Assembly: GCA_034509425.1 (NCBI GenBank)
Contig: JAVTVJ010000786.1
Coordinates: 558,001-622,000, forward strand
Origin: Eopsaltria australis
Lineage: Eukaryota; Chordata; Aves; Passeriformes; Petroicidae
Direction of reading: 5' to 3'
Length of the DNA stretch: 64,000 bases
The translations under genes and the position numbers were made by a program. Shown here one piece after another: positions 35,821 to 45,330 of the stretch (positions are counted from its first letter, which is position 1; each line of letters opens with the position of its first letter). Below the pieces are notes generated by a model. It was not told the origin of the DNA and made no database searches. It saw only the letters and a list, made by a program, of their open reading frames with translations.

Positions 35821-35895
35821 ATACCCATAATATCTGCCGAACATCTGACTAGTCACAAGTATGTTACACAGATGTAGACATTTGATCATCAAACA
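35821..35895 (+). CDS. MBNL1: MBNL1 coding exon 9: terminal coding exon, two reading frames
   Basis: After exon 8 (phase 0) this exon reads IPIISAEHLTSHKYVTQM with TAG at 35875-35877, the canonical MBNL1 C terminus. If exon 8 is skipped, the carried base G shifts it to D-THNICRTSD with TAG at 35850-35852, a known alternative MBNL1 tail (SVDTHNICRTSD). Both frames are intact here. Acceptor is 'ttacctgcag'. The 3' end is set by the donor-like A|gtaagtt at 35896, the only good donor after the stop; this last boundary is inferred. Confidence 0.93.
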
Positions 35896-36656
35896 GTAAG
35901 TTCCCAATGTGCTGTTGCTGTATTTTTTCTTGCTCTTACTTATGTAATTTGTTGCTGTAAGGGACAGAATGTTTTTATTTTTTAAGAAAACCAGTAAGCT
36001 CTGGGTGTGGAGGCTCTGACCCCACTGAAGGGCCATTCCCCTCTGAGGGGAGATCCCAAGAGTACCAGTGGTCACATCATGTATTAGTCTGTACATGCCC
36101 ACCCAGCACAACCAGGGTTCACTGAGGTTTGTGTTCTGCCTGTGGTGGCCCCAGCACTGACTTGAGCTGAGGGGCAGACCTGGGGGGAAGATGATTCCAT
36201 CAGGTTCTCTTCAGAAAGAATGGCTTTTAAATCTCAAAATTTGGAGCCCCAACATTTCCTGGGTTTGGGAACTCGTAGTTCTCCTGTTGTTGAGAGATCC
36301 CCCCTGCAGCCATTCCATCCCAGGACAACTCCTCATTTGTGTTACCTTCCTCTCTCCTGTGTTCCCTTTCTGCCATGTTTTTATTGAATGCCTTGGCCAT
36401 AATGGAATTATGAGGATTGAGCCTTTGGCCACAGTGGGTTTGTAATCACAGCTGCTCCTTTCAGCTGGGCATAAAAGTTGTTAAACTGCTGGAGTGACGC
36501 AGGGAGGGTGGGATGGGATGGGATGGGATGGGATGGGATGGGATGCTTCTGCTGCCAGAGGGCTCCTGCAGGGATACAGCCAGGTAAAGCTGGGGCTGGT
36601 GTGGTCTGGCAGCAAGTCCTGGCTGTGCCAAGAACACTGTGCTCTTCCCTTCCCAG
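35896..36656 (+). other. MBNL1: MBNL1 intron 9 (inferred)
   Basis: 761 bases between the donor gtaagtt and the acceptor 'ctcttcccttcccag'. It contains a GGGAT pentamer repeat at 36509-36545. If the exon 9 donor is not used, the whole stretch would be 3' UTR. Confidence 0.75.
36509..36545 (+). repeat. (GGGAT)n pentamer microsatellite
   Basis: About seven uninterrupted GGGAT units within intron 9. A shorter run of the same unit occurs independently at 43777-43820 in the intergenic part, so this simple repeat is recurrent in this genome. Confidence 0.95.
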
Positions 36657-36845
36657 ATGGATTCAGAGGCGAAGAGGCCAGATTTGGGTGAGAAGAGGCC
36701 GAGCTCATTAGCCATAGTGTATGTAAATACTGTCCAGCAGCACTGGGAACCCCTCAGCAGTGACATCACACATTGCATGTTAACGAGACGAAGCAAGACT
36801 GTGGGACTCCACTGCACACTGTTGCCTATCTACTTTGTACATTGA
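36657..36845 (+). CDS. MBNL1: Possible alternative MBNL1 C terminus in exon 10
   Basis: If exon 8 (phase 0) is spliced directly to exon 10, the frame continues for 62 codons from MDSEAKRPDLGEKRP to a TGA at 36843-36845. The segment begins with a basic/acidic stretch and becomes hydrophobic near its end. I cannot confirm that this isoform exists in birds; the phase match and the absence of stops are what I see. It could equally be chance in a UTR. Confidence 0.35.
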   Translation: MDSEAKRPDLGEKRPSSLAIVYVNTVQQHWEPLSSDITHCMLTRRSKTVGLHCTLLPIYFVH

Positions 36846-39288
36846 ATTGATATTTGTGCTGAGGTGATTTATTGTCTGAACCTGCAGCATCGTCTGCCTT
36901 TCCCAGCACAGGGTGCCCGGGGATGATGCATTTTGGGGGCTGCTCCCCACAATCACGGGCATCACCCCAGAAAGGCCGACGATGCTGCACCCAGAAATCT
37001 ATTATGTATTGGTACGTCTGTAGACCAAGATATAATTTTTTAAAGTAAGTTTATTTCTTTCAAGGTTTACAAATAACAAAGGTGCACCTTGTATTTAAAA
37101 TTGCCATTATAGACAAGAGCGTGCATGCACAGTGATTTTTGTTTAAGAGTAATATTTTTAATGTAATAGATTGTAAGAAATGAGAAGAGAGGAATCTGAC
37201 AGAGATGAATGTGCCAAGCAAAACCACAACTGTGTATATTTTAAAGCACATCAATGGCTTTAAGTACCACGTTGTTAAGGATTCTCATGAAGTGCCATAG
37301 ACTGTACATCCATCAGAGTATTATTTCCGCAGTGTTATTTTCAGAACCACGTTTTCACTGACTTGATGAGTACTGATCAGTCAAAGGGCACCGTTCTGTT
37401 TCAAACCAAAGCTGTCTCAGAAATGGCCAATTGCTCCTCACAGCCAGTGGGCAGCACCAGAGAGATGCTCCAGCTGTGCATAACCTTATGGACAATATTA
37501 TCTATAAACTCTCCCAAGGTGATGTATGTCATATTTATGCATATTTGTGAGCTGCAAAAGGGAAAAGCCATTTCTGAGACACAGTAACAAATATTTGAGG
37601 AACTTCTTTTGCTCTATTTATAGCCTCTGTCACGAGTCACAAGGACTATAAATGTTTTGCAGAGATGGGTTTCACTTTAATTCATCAAGTCCCGCATCCG
37701 CGGCGACTCTAAACAAAGACGCAGAAGCACTGACAGCAGATGCATGACAAACCAAAATAGGACAAATGAGACGTTAATTAGCATAGAAATTGGGTGGGTT
37801 AATACTTGGGTGAGTTTTATATGTGATTTTTTTTTGTTCAGATTAACTGCTTATAGCCTTAGAAAGCCTTTACAAAATAAAAAACAAATAGATGTGCATT
37901 CAAGTTTTAAGAATGGATTCATCCAAAGGAATTCCTTTTTGTGGTTTGGATGTTGCAGCCAGTAAAGGATATTTTTGCTCTGTTCAGCCAGGGGCTGCCT
38001 GGGGCCAGGCCCCGGGTGGACAGGGAGGGAGAGGTGCGGGTTTGGTTCTAGAACTCGCCATACTCCGAGTTTACTGCGAGTTTTTATGCTTGAGAGAGAT
38101 GCTTTATAGATAAGAATGATGTGTTGATTTTCCTGATTGTACTGTACATCTATTAAAGCCTTAGATTATTACATTACGGGTTAAAACCCATACCAATGTA
38201 ATTTCAATCGTGTTAAGACAGTATAGGTGACTTCACATGTTATTGTAGTGACTTACCATAGAGAATTTACTTTTTTTTTTTTTTCGTTAAAAGTGTAGTT
38301 TTTATTTCTTACATTTATTAGCTCGTTTTCATTTTCTATTACCAGTTGATACCATTTCAGTCTATAGAATTTTGTTTTATTAGAGTTTACTGATGACTTT
38401 TTCAAAATACAAAAAAAAAAGTAGTTTTCTTCATAACATACTCAGTTTGGAATCTACATGTAGTGTCTTATGAGTATTCGTATTATTGTTAACTAAATGA
38501 TTTCTATTTTACTGATCTAATATGACAATGTAAGTATGTCAGTCATTGTTAGTTCTTGTCTAGTTTTCATTAAAAGAACAAAGATCTTTTATATGGATAT
38601 CTTATAATTATATAATCATTGCTAAGTAAGAAGTTAAGTTGTTGCTATGGCAACAATCCTGGCAGACAATTGAGTAATATTTTGATGATTTATTTTGTTT
38701 GTAATTAGTTATTATGAGAAAAAAAAAATCTAGTTCCTAGATATTAGAATAAAATTTATTTTCTACTGTATCCATTTCAAATGTTAAAATATTGTTTAAA
38801 TATTTTTTGAAATCCCTGAATATCAGGCCTTGTTATAAATAAGCTGCATAATCAATAGATCAAGGGACTTTTTGTTGATAATCCAAATACTCAAAGTTTA
38901 CGTAACAAGAATTCTAGTGTGTGTGTGCAAACTCTTGAGGGTTGATTATGCTGCAGTTGGGACGTCGAGAGCGAAGGTTGACTTTTTGCACTTCTGTATA
39001 TAGTCAAAAAAGAGAGAAACCTGTATAATAGTAAGATCTTATTTTGAATAAAAATGTCTATAATTACAAGGAGTTTTGTTAAGGCTAAATAAAATGACAG
39101 GCTGAACAAAATTGCTTGCAAAAGTGGCACAGAGTTAGCACTCCATCCCCCTTCCAAAAAGTTGCTTTGCTTTATGTGGACAGCTTGTAGTTTGCCAGGA
39201 TTTTTTCAGCTGGAAAGATCTGCCATCCTTCCGAGATCTCATGACTGGCAGAATCTCCACTGGGTCAAATCTGCCTGAAAATCATTAA

Positions 39289-39340
39289 GAAAAAAAAAAG
39301 GAAAAAAAAAAAAAAAGGAAAAAAAAAAAAGAAAAAAAAG
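39289..39340 (+). repeat. A-rich low-complexity stretch
   Basis: About 50 bases of A interrupted only by single or double G, within the long 3' UTR. Such a run may be slippage-prone and may have been mis-sized in assembly. Confidence 0.9.
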
Positions 39341-39911
39341 CAGGTACTTCAGCCCATCCAGGGAATCATGGCTCAGATATTCCGTACATTATTCAAAATC
39401 TACTGCATGTTTAAAGTATCAAAATATATTAAAGATATATGCTATTCAAACCAGTTTCTGACAATTTCAGTGGTTTCTTGTTCACAAAAAAAGATTCTTC
39501 AAAACAAATACTGACGTTCACAGAGTTCAACCATGGACAGGCAAACGGAACAGCACCCGTAGCTGTAGGGTAGGGGATTATTTTCTTGCTATAGTGGTCC
39601 TGTTCTTTTAGCAGGTGAAAAACAACCTGGGAGATGTTCCCTTTTCACGGAGAGGAACCTGCTCATCCTGTGCATGCCAAAGCTGGGAGCAGGCGGGGCC
39701 TGGGAGCTCACCCCCATCAGGAATTCCCGAGTGTCACTCGTGCAGCCCCCGGGGCATCTGCTGGAAGGACGGGCGCGCTTGGGTTTGCTCTCACGTAACC
39801 AGACTTACTTTGCTTGTAGTTGCTCCAGTTACGTACTCTGTCCTGGGCTGCAATTTGGGTTTATGCTTATTTTATTATTACTGCTATAGTTGACCTTGCT
39901 GTATGGAAAAA

Positions 39912-39917
39912 AATAAA
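39912..39917 (+). terminator. MBNL1: Distal MBNL1 poly(A) signal
   Basis: AATAAA follows an A run and precedes 'gtgaaattgcc', then a T-rich stretch ('tttcttaattatgttttcctct') that could serve as the downstream element. It is the last canonical signal before the sequence changes to G-rich repeats. Confidence 0.65.
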
Positions 39918-40235
39918 GTGAAATTGCCCTAATCAAAGTTGCCTTTCTTAATTATGTTTTCCTCTACCAGGTTGGAAGTAGCTCCACTGAGTTGAGTAGG
40001 TTTGAGCGTGTCTGAGCACTTGTGGCACTGCCCATGATTTATTTGGTACTGGGGCTGTTCTGCACCAGCATGTTCCATCCACAGGATGTGTTAAAATGCC
40101 ACCTGTTTGGAATATTCCTGTTAAATCCAGGGGGTAAATACAGAGCACCGGGATGCTCTGGATCAGCCCCAGCTGTCCTTACCCTCCTGTGGCAACACTT
40201 CTGAGATTCAGGGACACACTGGAACTCCCAGCCCC

Positions 40236-40560
40236 TCTGCAGGGAATTGGGGGCACAGGGACCTGAAAGTGTGGGGAATGAGGGGAGCAGGGAATTGGGG
40301 GCCCAGGGAATGGGGGCACAGGGACCTGAAGGTGTGGGGAATGAGGGGAGCGGGGAATTGGGGCACAGGGAGCTGGATGATCAGGGAATTAGAGAACAGG
40401 AAGCTCGGGGTGCTGGGAATGCAGAGTGAAGGGAATGAGGGGAGCATGGAACTGGGGGCAAGGAATGGGGAGCAGAGACCTCGAGGTGCAGGGAAAGGGG
40501 GATCAGGGAGCTGGGGGCACGGGGAATAAAGGGAACTGGGAAGGGAGGTGCGGGGAGTGG
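40236..40560 (+). repeat. G-rich degenerate minisatellite
   Basis: Repeated blocks such as 'gggaattgggggcacaggga', 'cctgaaggtgtggggaatga' and 'ggggagcagggaattgg' recur with variation. The first two long units (about 63 bases) are nearly identical and later ones decay. The plus strand is strongly purine-rich with many GGG runs, so G-quadruplex formation is plausible. It starts about 300 bases after the inferred MBNL1 cleavage site. Confidence 0.85.
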
Positions 40561-40969
40561 GGTGCAGCCAGGCAGTGGCTGACATTAGAGGGAGCCCTGT
40601 TGCCACGTGTTGCAGTTCCTTTGTCGGTTTCCCACAAATCACTGATAATCAAAAATTTTGATCACAACATCACAGCTTTAATTGATCAAAGGAAACACCG
40701 CAGGGCAGTTGTTTTCCAGGTGTCGCCTGTGACCCCCAGGACGAGCTGGCCTTTCCCAGACAGATCTATGGACACCATTTCCCAGCTCAGCAGACCCGGA
40801 CCCCATTCCTGCTGGCCGAGCACCCACTCCCCTGCACTGCCTTTGCCCCCATGCTCAGGATGACACCAGCATTTCATTTATCCCCGCCTTAGCTGCCAAG
40901 GGTAAAACAACGTGTCGAGCAGTGCCAGCGTTCAGAACTGGCGAAAACAACCCAGCTCCATTTGCCTCT

Positions 40970-41160
40970 GTTACTTCGGCTGCGGCTGCGGTGGCTCCCG
41001 CGGTCCCTCCCGGGGCTCCCCCAGCCCTGCGAGACCCTCGGGCCGGGTCTGTCCCGTGGCAGCGGCTCCGCCGGGCTCGGGCGAGCGAGAGGACTCCGAG
41101 CAGCAGCTCTGCCCCCGCGGGGCTAGCGCCGGAGCGAGAGAGGAATCCACAGCTCGGATG
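40970..41160. promoter_or_regulatory. CpG-rich patch
   Basis: About 190 bases of high GC with frequent CpG ('gcggctgcggtggctcccgc', 'cgggccgggtctgtcccgtg'). It could be a small CpG island of an enhancer or a non-coding RNA promoter. No TATA box, open frame with homology or exon structure is evident. Confidence 0.4.
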
Positions 41161-41220
41161 CTGAGCAGAGCCACGAGAAGGAGCTGCTGCCAAAGGGGCT
41201 CGGAAAGCTGCGGCTATGAC

Positions 41221-41319
41221 ACCTCTCGGGGATGTGACACCTCACTGCCCGTGCCACCTCTCGGGGATGTGACACCTCACTGGCCCTGCCACCCCTCGGG
41301 ATGTGGCACCTCGCTGGCC
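41221..41319 (+). repeat. 35-bp tandem repeat, nearly three copies
   Basis: Units start at 41221, 41256 and 41291, each beginning ACCTCTCGGGGATGTGACAC or a close variant and ending CACTG-CCC-TGCC. The first two differ at only two sites; the third is shorter and more diverged. Confidence 0.9.
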
Positions 41320-43776
41320 AGGGCCAGGACAATGACAGCCATGAGAGCAGCAATGAGAACTGTATCAATAGTGAAAAGCAAAGTAACAGAATTCTGCTCC
41401 AAGGATCTCCTGTGTCTAGAGCTGAGAGGCTTTTCTGAACTGGGGGAGGATTCTGGGCCTTTAGGGAGGGAGGAACAGGAACCTGGGGAAGCGTTTGAAT
41501 CACCTCTGCACCCTAGGCAGGAAATGGTGGCAGGAAGGAGGAAACAGAGTAATTCTGAGGGTGTTTTTGCATACAGATATTAGTTGTAATTTTTTTAAAA
41601 GGTACTTCCCAAACAGAGCCGACCACACCCCTCTCTGTGGCTCCAGCTGTGGGTGGCACGATGCCCTTGTGCTGGGCACGGCCTCGGTACGGGGACAGGA
41701 GCCGGGACGGGCTCAGCTCTGCCCGCTGCAGTGTCCGGCACACGCAGCACAACGCGGGGCCGGGGGGTGGCACGGCCACCGAGCCACGGGCTGCAGCGAC
41801 CTGTCACAGCATCAGCTGCGGCAGCTCCCGCGGCACCGGCACAGCAGAGGAGAGAGGGGAGTTTGGAGAATGGCACAGGTGCTGCTGGTGGAGCTGAGTG
41901 GCCCCAGCGTGGGTAGGGATTTGATGGGACTCAGCCGGGGTGAAGGGACTCCGGATCCTCTGCGTGTGCAGGTAGGAGCTGGTGCAGGTTCAGGGGGAGC
42001 TCCCGACCTCGGCCAGGGGCCGGGCCCGGTGCGCTGCGGGTCCGGGTGTGCTGGGCACAGCGGCTGCATCCCGACTGCAGCCCCACAAAACCTTGTCTTG
42101 GCCCTGCTGGAGCGTGGAGCCTGTCCGGGGTCCCTGTGCTCGCTGGCAAATCCCGGTGGAGCTGCACAGGGCAGCCTCGGGGCAGTGTCAGGGCACTGAA
42201 GGCTCTGTCAGGGCTCTGCTGGTCCCTTCCCTCCCATCCCCGCACCCTTTCTCCGACGCCGGCCCTTGCCTTCCACACTCGTCTTTGCAGCCCGGTGCTC
42301 GCTGGCTGTTTCGGCAGAGCCACACTGAACACCGGGTGCTTTGGGGGCCGGGTCTGCCCTGAGGGGTGGCAGCGGTGCCACAGCCCGGGCTGCTGCCAGC
42401 GAGACCCCGACACGTGATGGCCGAGGGCTCTGTGACTGCGGCCCCCGCCCCCGTGGCATCGGCAGCCGTAAGCAAAGGGGAAAAACACGCCGAGTGTCAC
42501 TTACTGGCTCTGCCAGCTGCTGCTGGCTCCAGCTCCTCAGATCGTAGTTTCTGGTGCAAAAAGGAAAATTATGTGAACAGATCGTTACTGCATGAAACCC
42601 AGTTCTGAACATCTGTGCTGAAGTGAAAACTTCATCCTAAAATAGATGCAGAGATGGAGAGGGAAGAGGAGCAGCTCACGGGAGAGAGCTGGAGGGAATT
42701 CACAAAATCCAACTTGCCCTATAAAATTTTTGGGGGGTCCCTCTACCAACATTCCCTCTCGAGGGTCACTGCTGCCTGCCTGTATTGACCTCTCCCCATT
42801 CCCGGTATCAGTCACTTCGTGTCTGTTCTCTCAAACGCCTCCCCGCTGTTTGAAGGACGTCTCTCCACAGTGAGATGCACACACCGGGTCTGGGTTGCCC
42901 TTTCATGTGTTTTATCCCCGTTATTTTCCTTTGGATGAGCCTCCTGTGACACGCGGGCTGTGGCCCGGCAGTGCCGGACACCGTCGGTGGCAAAGCTGCC
43001 GCAGCGGTGCCGCTGGGGCGATGTTTGCCATCACTGCTGGCACTGGGCAGGAAATGCTGAGCTGCTCCCGTTCCTGTGAGCCTTCCAGCCACAGCCGTCC
43101 GTGACAGGCCCCTTCCTGGCGGTGGCTGTGTCACCAGGGCAGGCTGGGGCTGGAGGATGCTGCTGGCTGGGGCAGCTCTGACCCCGAGTACCTGGCCTAG
43201 ATTCGGGTGCCAAACCCAGCCCAGCGCCCTCAGAATTCCCTGCCCTCGGCAGTGGTGTGGCTCAGGCCAGAGCCGAGCCTGGTGTGCAAATTCTCTGCCA
43301 GACGAGTGAAACGTTGCTCCCCTCAGGGTCGTTCCTGGCTACCTCCGGGTACCCCCGTCGTGCAGCCAATCGCTGCGGAGGGAGCGTGCCCGGTCTGTGC
43401 TTTCTGACTCACCAGCAGGTGCATTGAGCAATCTTCTGTTTCCCAATCTGTTTTCTTTCTCAGGAATTCAGTCGTCACGTTGCTTTCAGAGCAGCAAAAA
43501 CGTAATCCTACTGCGAGTTCACACACGCGACTCCGCTGCTCGGCAGATGCCGGCAGAGCCCCTCGTTTTTCATGGGAAGGAAGACAGGGCTGTGTCCAGT
43601 GCTCACTGCTGAGCCCCGCGGGGCTGCCGCCGGCTCCCTCGTGTCCCATCCTGCAGCCTGAGCCAACTCTGGAGTCCTGCAACCCTGAGTCGCTCGCAGG
43701 GCGAACAGGGCAGCTGGGGGCCGTGAGCTGGGGCTGCTCGGGGCCGAGTGCTGCCACCCCCCTGCGGGGACAGGAC

Positions 43777-43820
43777 AGGATGGGATGGGATGGGATCAGA
43801 CAGGGTGGGATAGGATGGGG
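43777..43820 (+). repeat. Short GGGAT-type microsatellite
   Basis: 'acaggatgggatgggatggg' followed by degenerate units. It is the same pentamer as at 36509-36545. Confidence 0.85.
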
Positions 43821-44559
43821 CCGGCCCCACGTCCCGAGGTGCCCGAACATGCCGGTGCAAGGCAACGAGCCACGGGCAGCATCCAGTGTTAGAAACTGCC
43901 AGAACCCTGCTCTGCATTTCACGTGCCTCTCCCGTGACATTCCCCTTTCGCCGCTGGAACGTGGCCCTTTCCTCTTCCCTGGAGATTTCCTGGCATTTTG
44001 CATTTCTCCCTGCTACAGCACCTCGCAGTACTCCGCTCCCTGCTCTGCCCGGCGGGTCAGTGTCCACCCAGCCTGCAGCCAGCCGGACACACACCAGGGA
44101 AGGGACACGCAACAGGAAAGGGGCACACTTCCAACTCGTTCCCCCTTTTTCTTTTCTTCCCTCCTCTTTTTTCCCCCCCCCTACAGTCCTGGGCTATAGT
44201 TTGTGATGCTGCATTTTGAAGGTTCCCACTCATGACAGATGGGCAACATTTTCTTGTACTTGATTTGTAAGCCCTTTCCCGATGCAGTGGATATTAATGA
44301 TCACACAGACCAAACTGCTGCTTTCCAAGTGGCACCAGCTCAGACTCCTGCAGACCAGGAGGAGTCGGGGAGGGACCTGGCAGCCTGTCCGAGTGTGCTG
44401 TGACAGTATTGTCGGGCAAACAAAATGTCGTATTAATTTTTTAAACCCTCCCATCCTCCCCTTCTTAGACGAAGCTTCATTCTGGGGAGAAATCTGTTAA
44501 ACTCAGCGTGTGATTTCTCGCAGTCTTGCTCCGACGCAGTTTTCAACGGGAACAGGAAG

Positions 44560-45330
44560 AAACGTGTCCGCGGCTTCGTGTCTCTTCTTGCCTGGGGAGC
44601 AGGTCCCGTGCCAGGCTGGGAATGCCTTTGGCAGAGCCGCCGAGCACATCCCGGCGCTGCGGGCGCCGTGGGATGAGGCAGGAGCCCCGGGGATCCTCAC
44701 CCGGGCCCGAGCTGGGGCCGAGCCCCGCGGGCTGCGGGGGCACGTGGAGCCCCACGCGCGGCTCCGCGGCGCTGCCGGAGCTGAGCTGAGTCACCCCTCG
44801 TTCTGCTGGTCCGGAGGAGGCCCAGCTGTCTCCTCGCCAGGCGCCGAGCGGCTCCAGCCTCCGTGCGCGGTGCCTTCCCACCGCATCCTGCGTGCCATTC
44901 CCGGGAACAGCGTGTGCCGCTGCCGCCGCCCCGCCGCTCGGGTCACCCCGGGATGCTGCCTCGGTGCGGGCTGACACAGGGTTGTGCTGCACCTTCTCCT
45001 CAAAAAGGAGAGAAGAGAGGAGCATTAAAACCACAGTGGAGCTTGTACTTTGTCCTGGGTCTTTGCGAGTTGGGGCTTCTCGTGCCTCTTCTCCCAGCCT
45101 TGCTCCCAGGTCGGACCGGGGTGGTTCCGGCAGAGAGAGGGTGCGGGAAGGGTGGGCTCTGCTCGGGGCTCTGACAGCCCTCGCTGTGCTCCGGGTAGAG
45201 CTCACCTGCCGAGTGGGAGCTGAGGGGACACTGCGGCTCTCGTCCTCCTCACCAAACCTGCGGCCACGGGATTTGGAAGCAGCCCTGGCACGGGGACGGA
45301 GCCAGCTGGGCGCTCCCACACGGATCCCCA
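44560..45330. promoter_or_regulatory. CpG-rich region, possible CpG island
   Basis: High GC and frequent CpG, densest at 44640-44960 ('cgagcacatcccggcgctgc', 'gagccccgcgggctgcgggg', 'cgctgccgccgccccgccgc'). It is an island-like patch some 5 kb beyond MBNL1. A non-coding RNA promoter or enhancer is possible. Long frames on both strands here (262 codons on the minus strand) follow from the low frequency of stop codons in GC-rich DNA. Confidence 0.45.

Larger units (their letters stand above)
1..39935 (+). other. MBNL1: MBNL1 gene locus (5' part missing)
   Basis: Nine consecutive exons spell the muscleblind-like 1 protein from the middle of zinc finger 2 to the C terminus. MBNL1 binds YGCY motifs in pre-mRNA through four CCCH zinc fingers (two tandem pairs) and controls developmental alternative splicing, mRNA localisation and stability. 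It acts in nucleus and cytoplasm depending on isoform. I choose MBNL1 over MBNL2 or MBNL3 because the linker reads [14 protein letters not shown] and PMFSVAPSLATN and the tail ends HLTSHKYVTQM, all as I remember MBNL1. The start codon and the first 58 or so codons (zinc finger 1 and the first cysteine of finger 2) are not in the window. Including every exon, the window encodes about 341 codons of an expected protein near 399 residues. The identification is very secure; the exact exon 10 boundaries are less so. Confidence 0.97.
36657..39935 (+). other. MBNL1: MBNL1 exon 10: 3' untranslated region
   Basis: After a strong acceptor at 36655-36656 the sequence becomes AT-rich and non-coding for more than 3 kb, as expected for the long MBNL1 3' UTR. 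Poly(A) signals occur at 38152-38157 (ATTAAA), 39047-39052, 39088-39093 and 39912-39917 (AATAAA). I place the distal end just after the last one, at about 39935. Pumilio-type motifs TGTAAATA (36722-36729) and TGTATATA (38995-39002) and many ATTTA pentamers suggest post-transcriptional control. An A-rich stretch at 39289-39340 could cause internal priming in cDNA libraries. If exon 9 is skipped, the first 186 bases of this exon are coding (see separate entry). Confidence 0.8.

Noticed and set aside
41001..41200. Possible MBNL1 pseudo-exon or downstream coding exon with Ala/Pro-rich text
   Set aside because: It lies beyond the last poly(A) signal, and no splice-site pair or homologous residues were found.
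43323..44003. 226-codon minus frame and 239-codon plus frame
   Set aside because: Contains the GGGAT microsatellite translated as SHPI repeats; repeat-driven and GC-driven.
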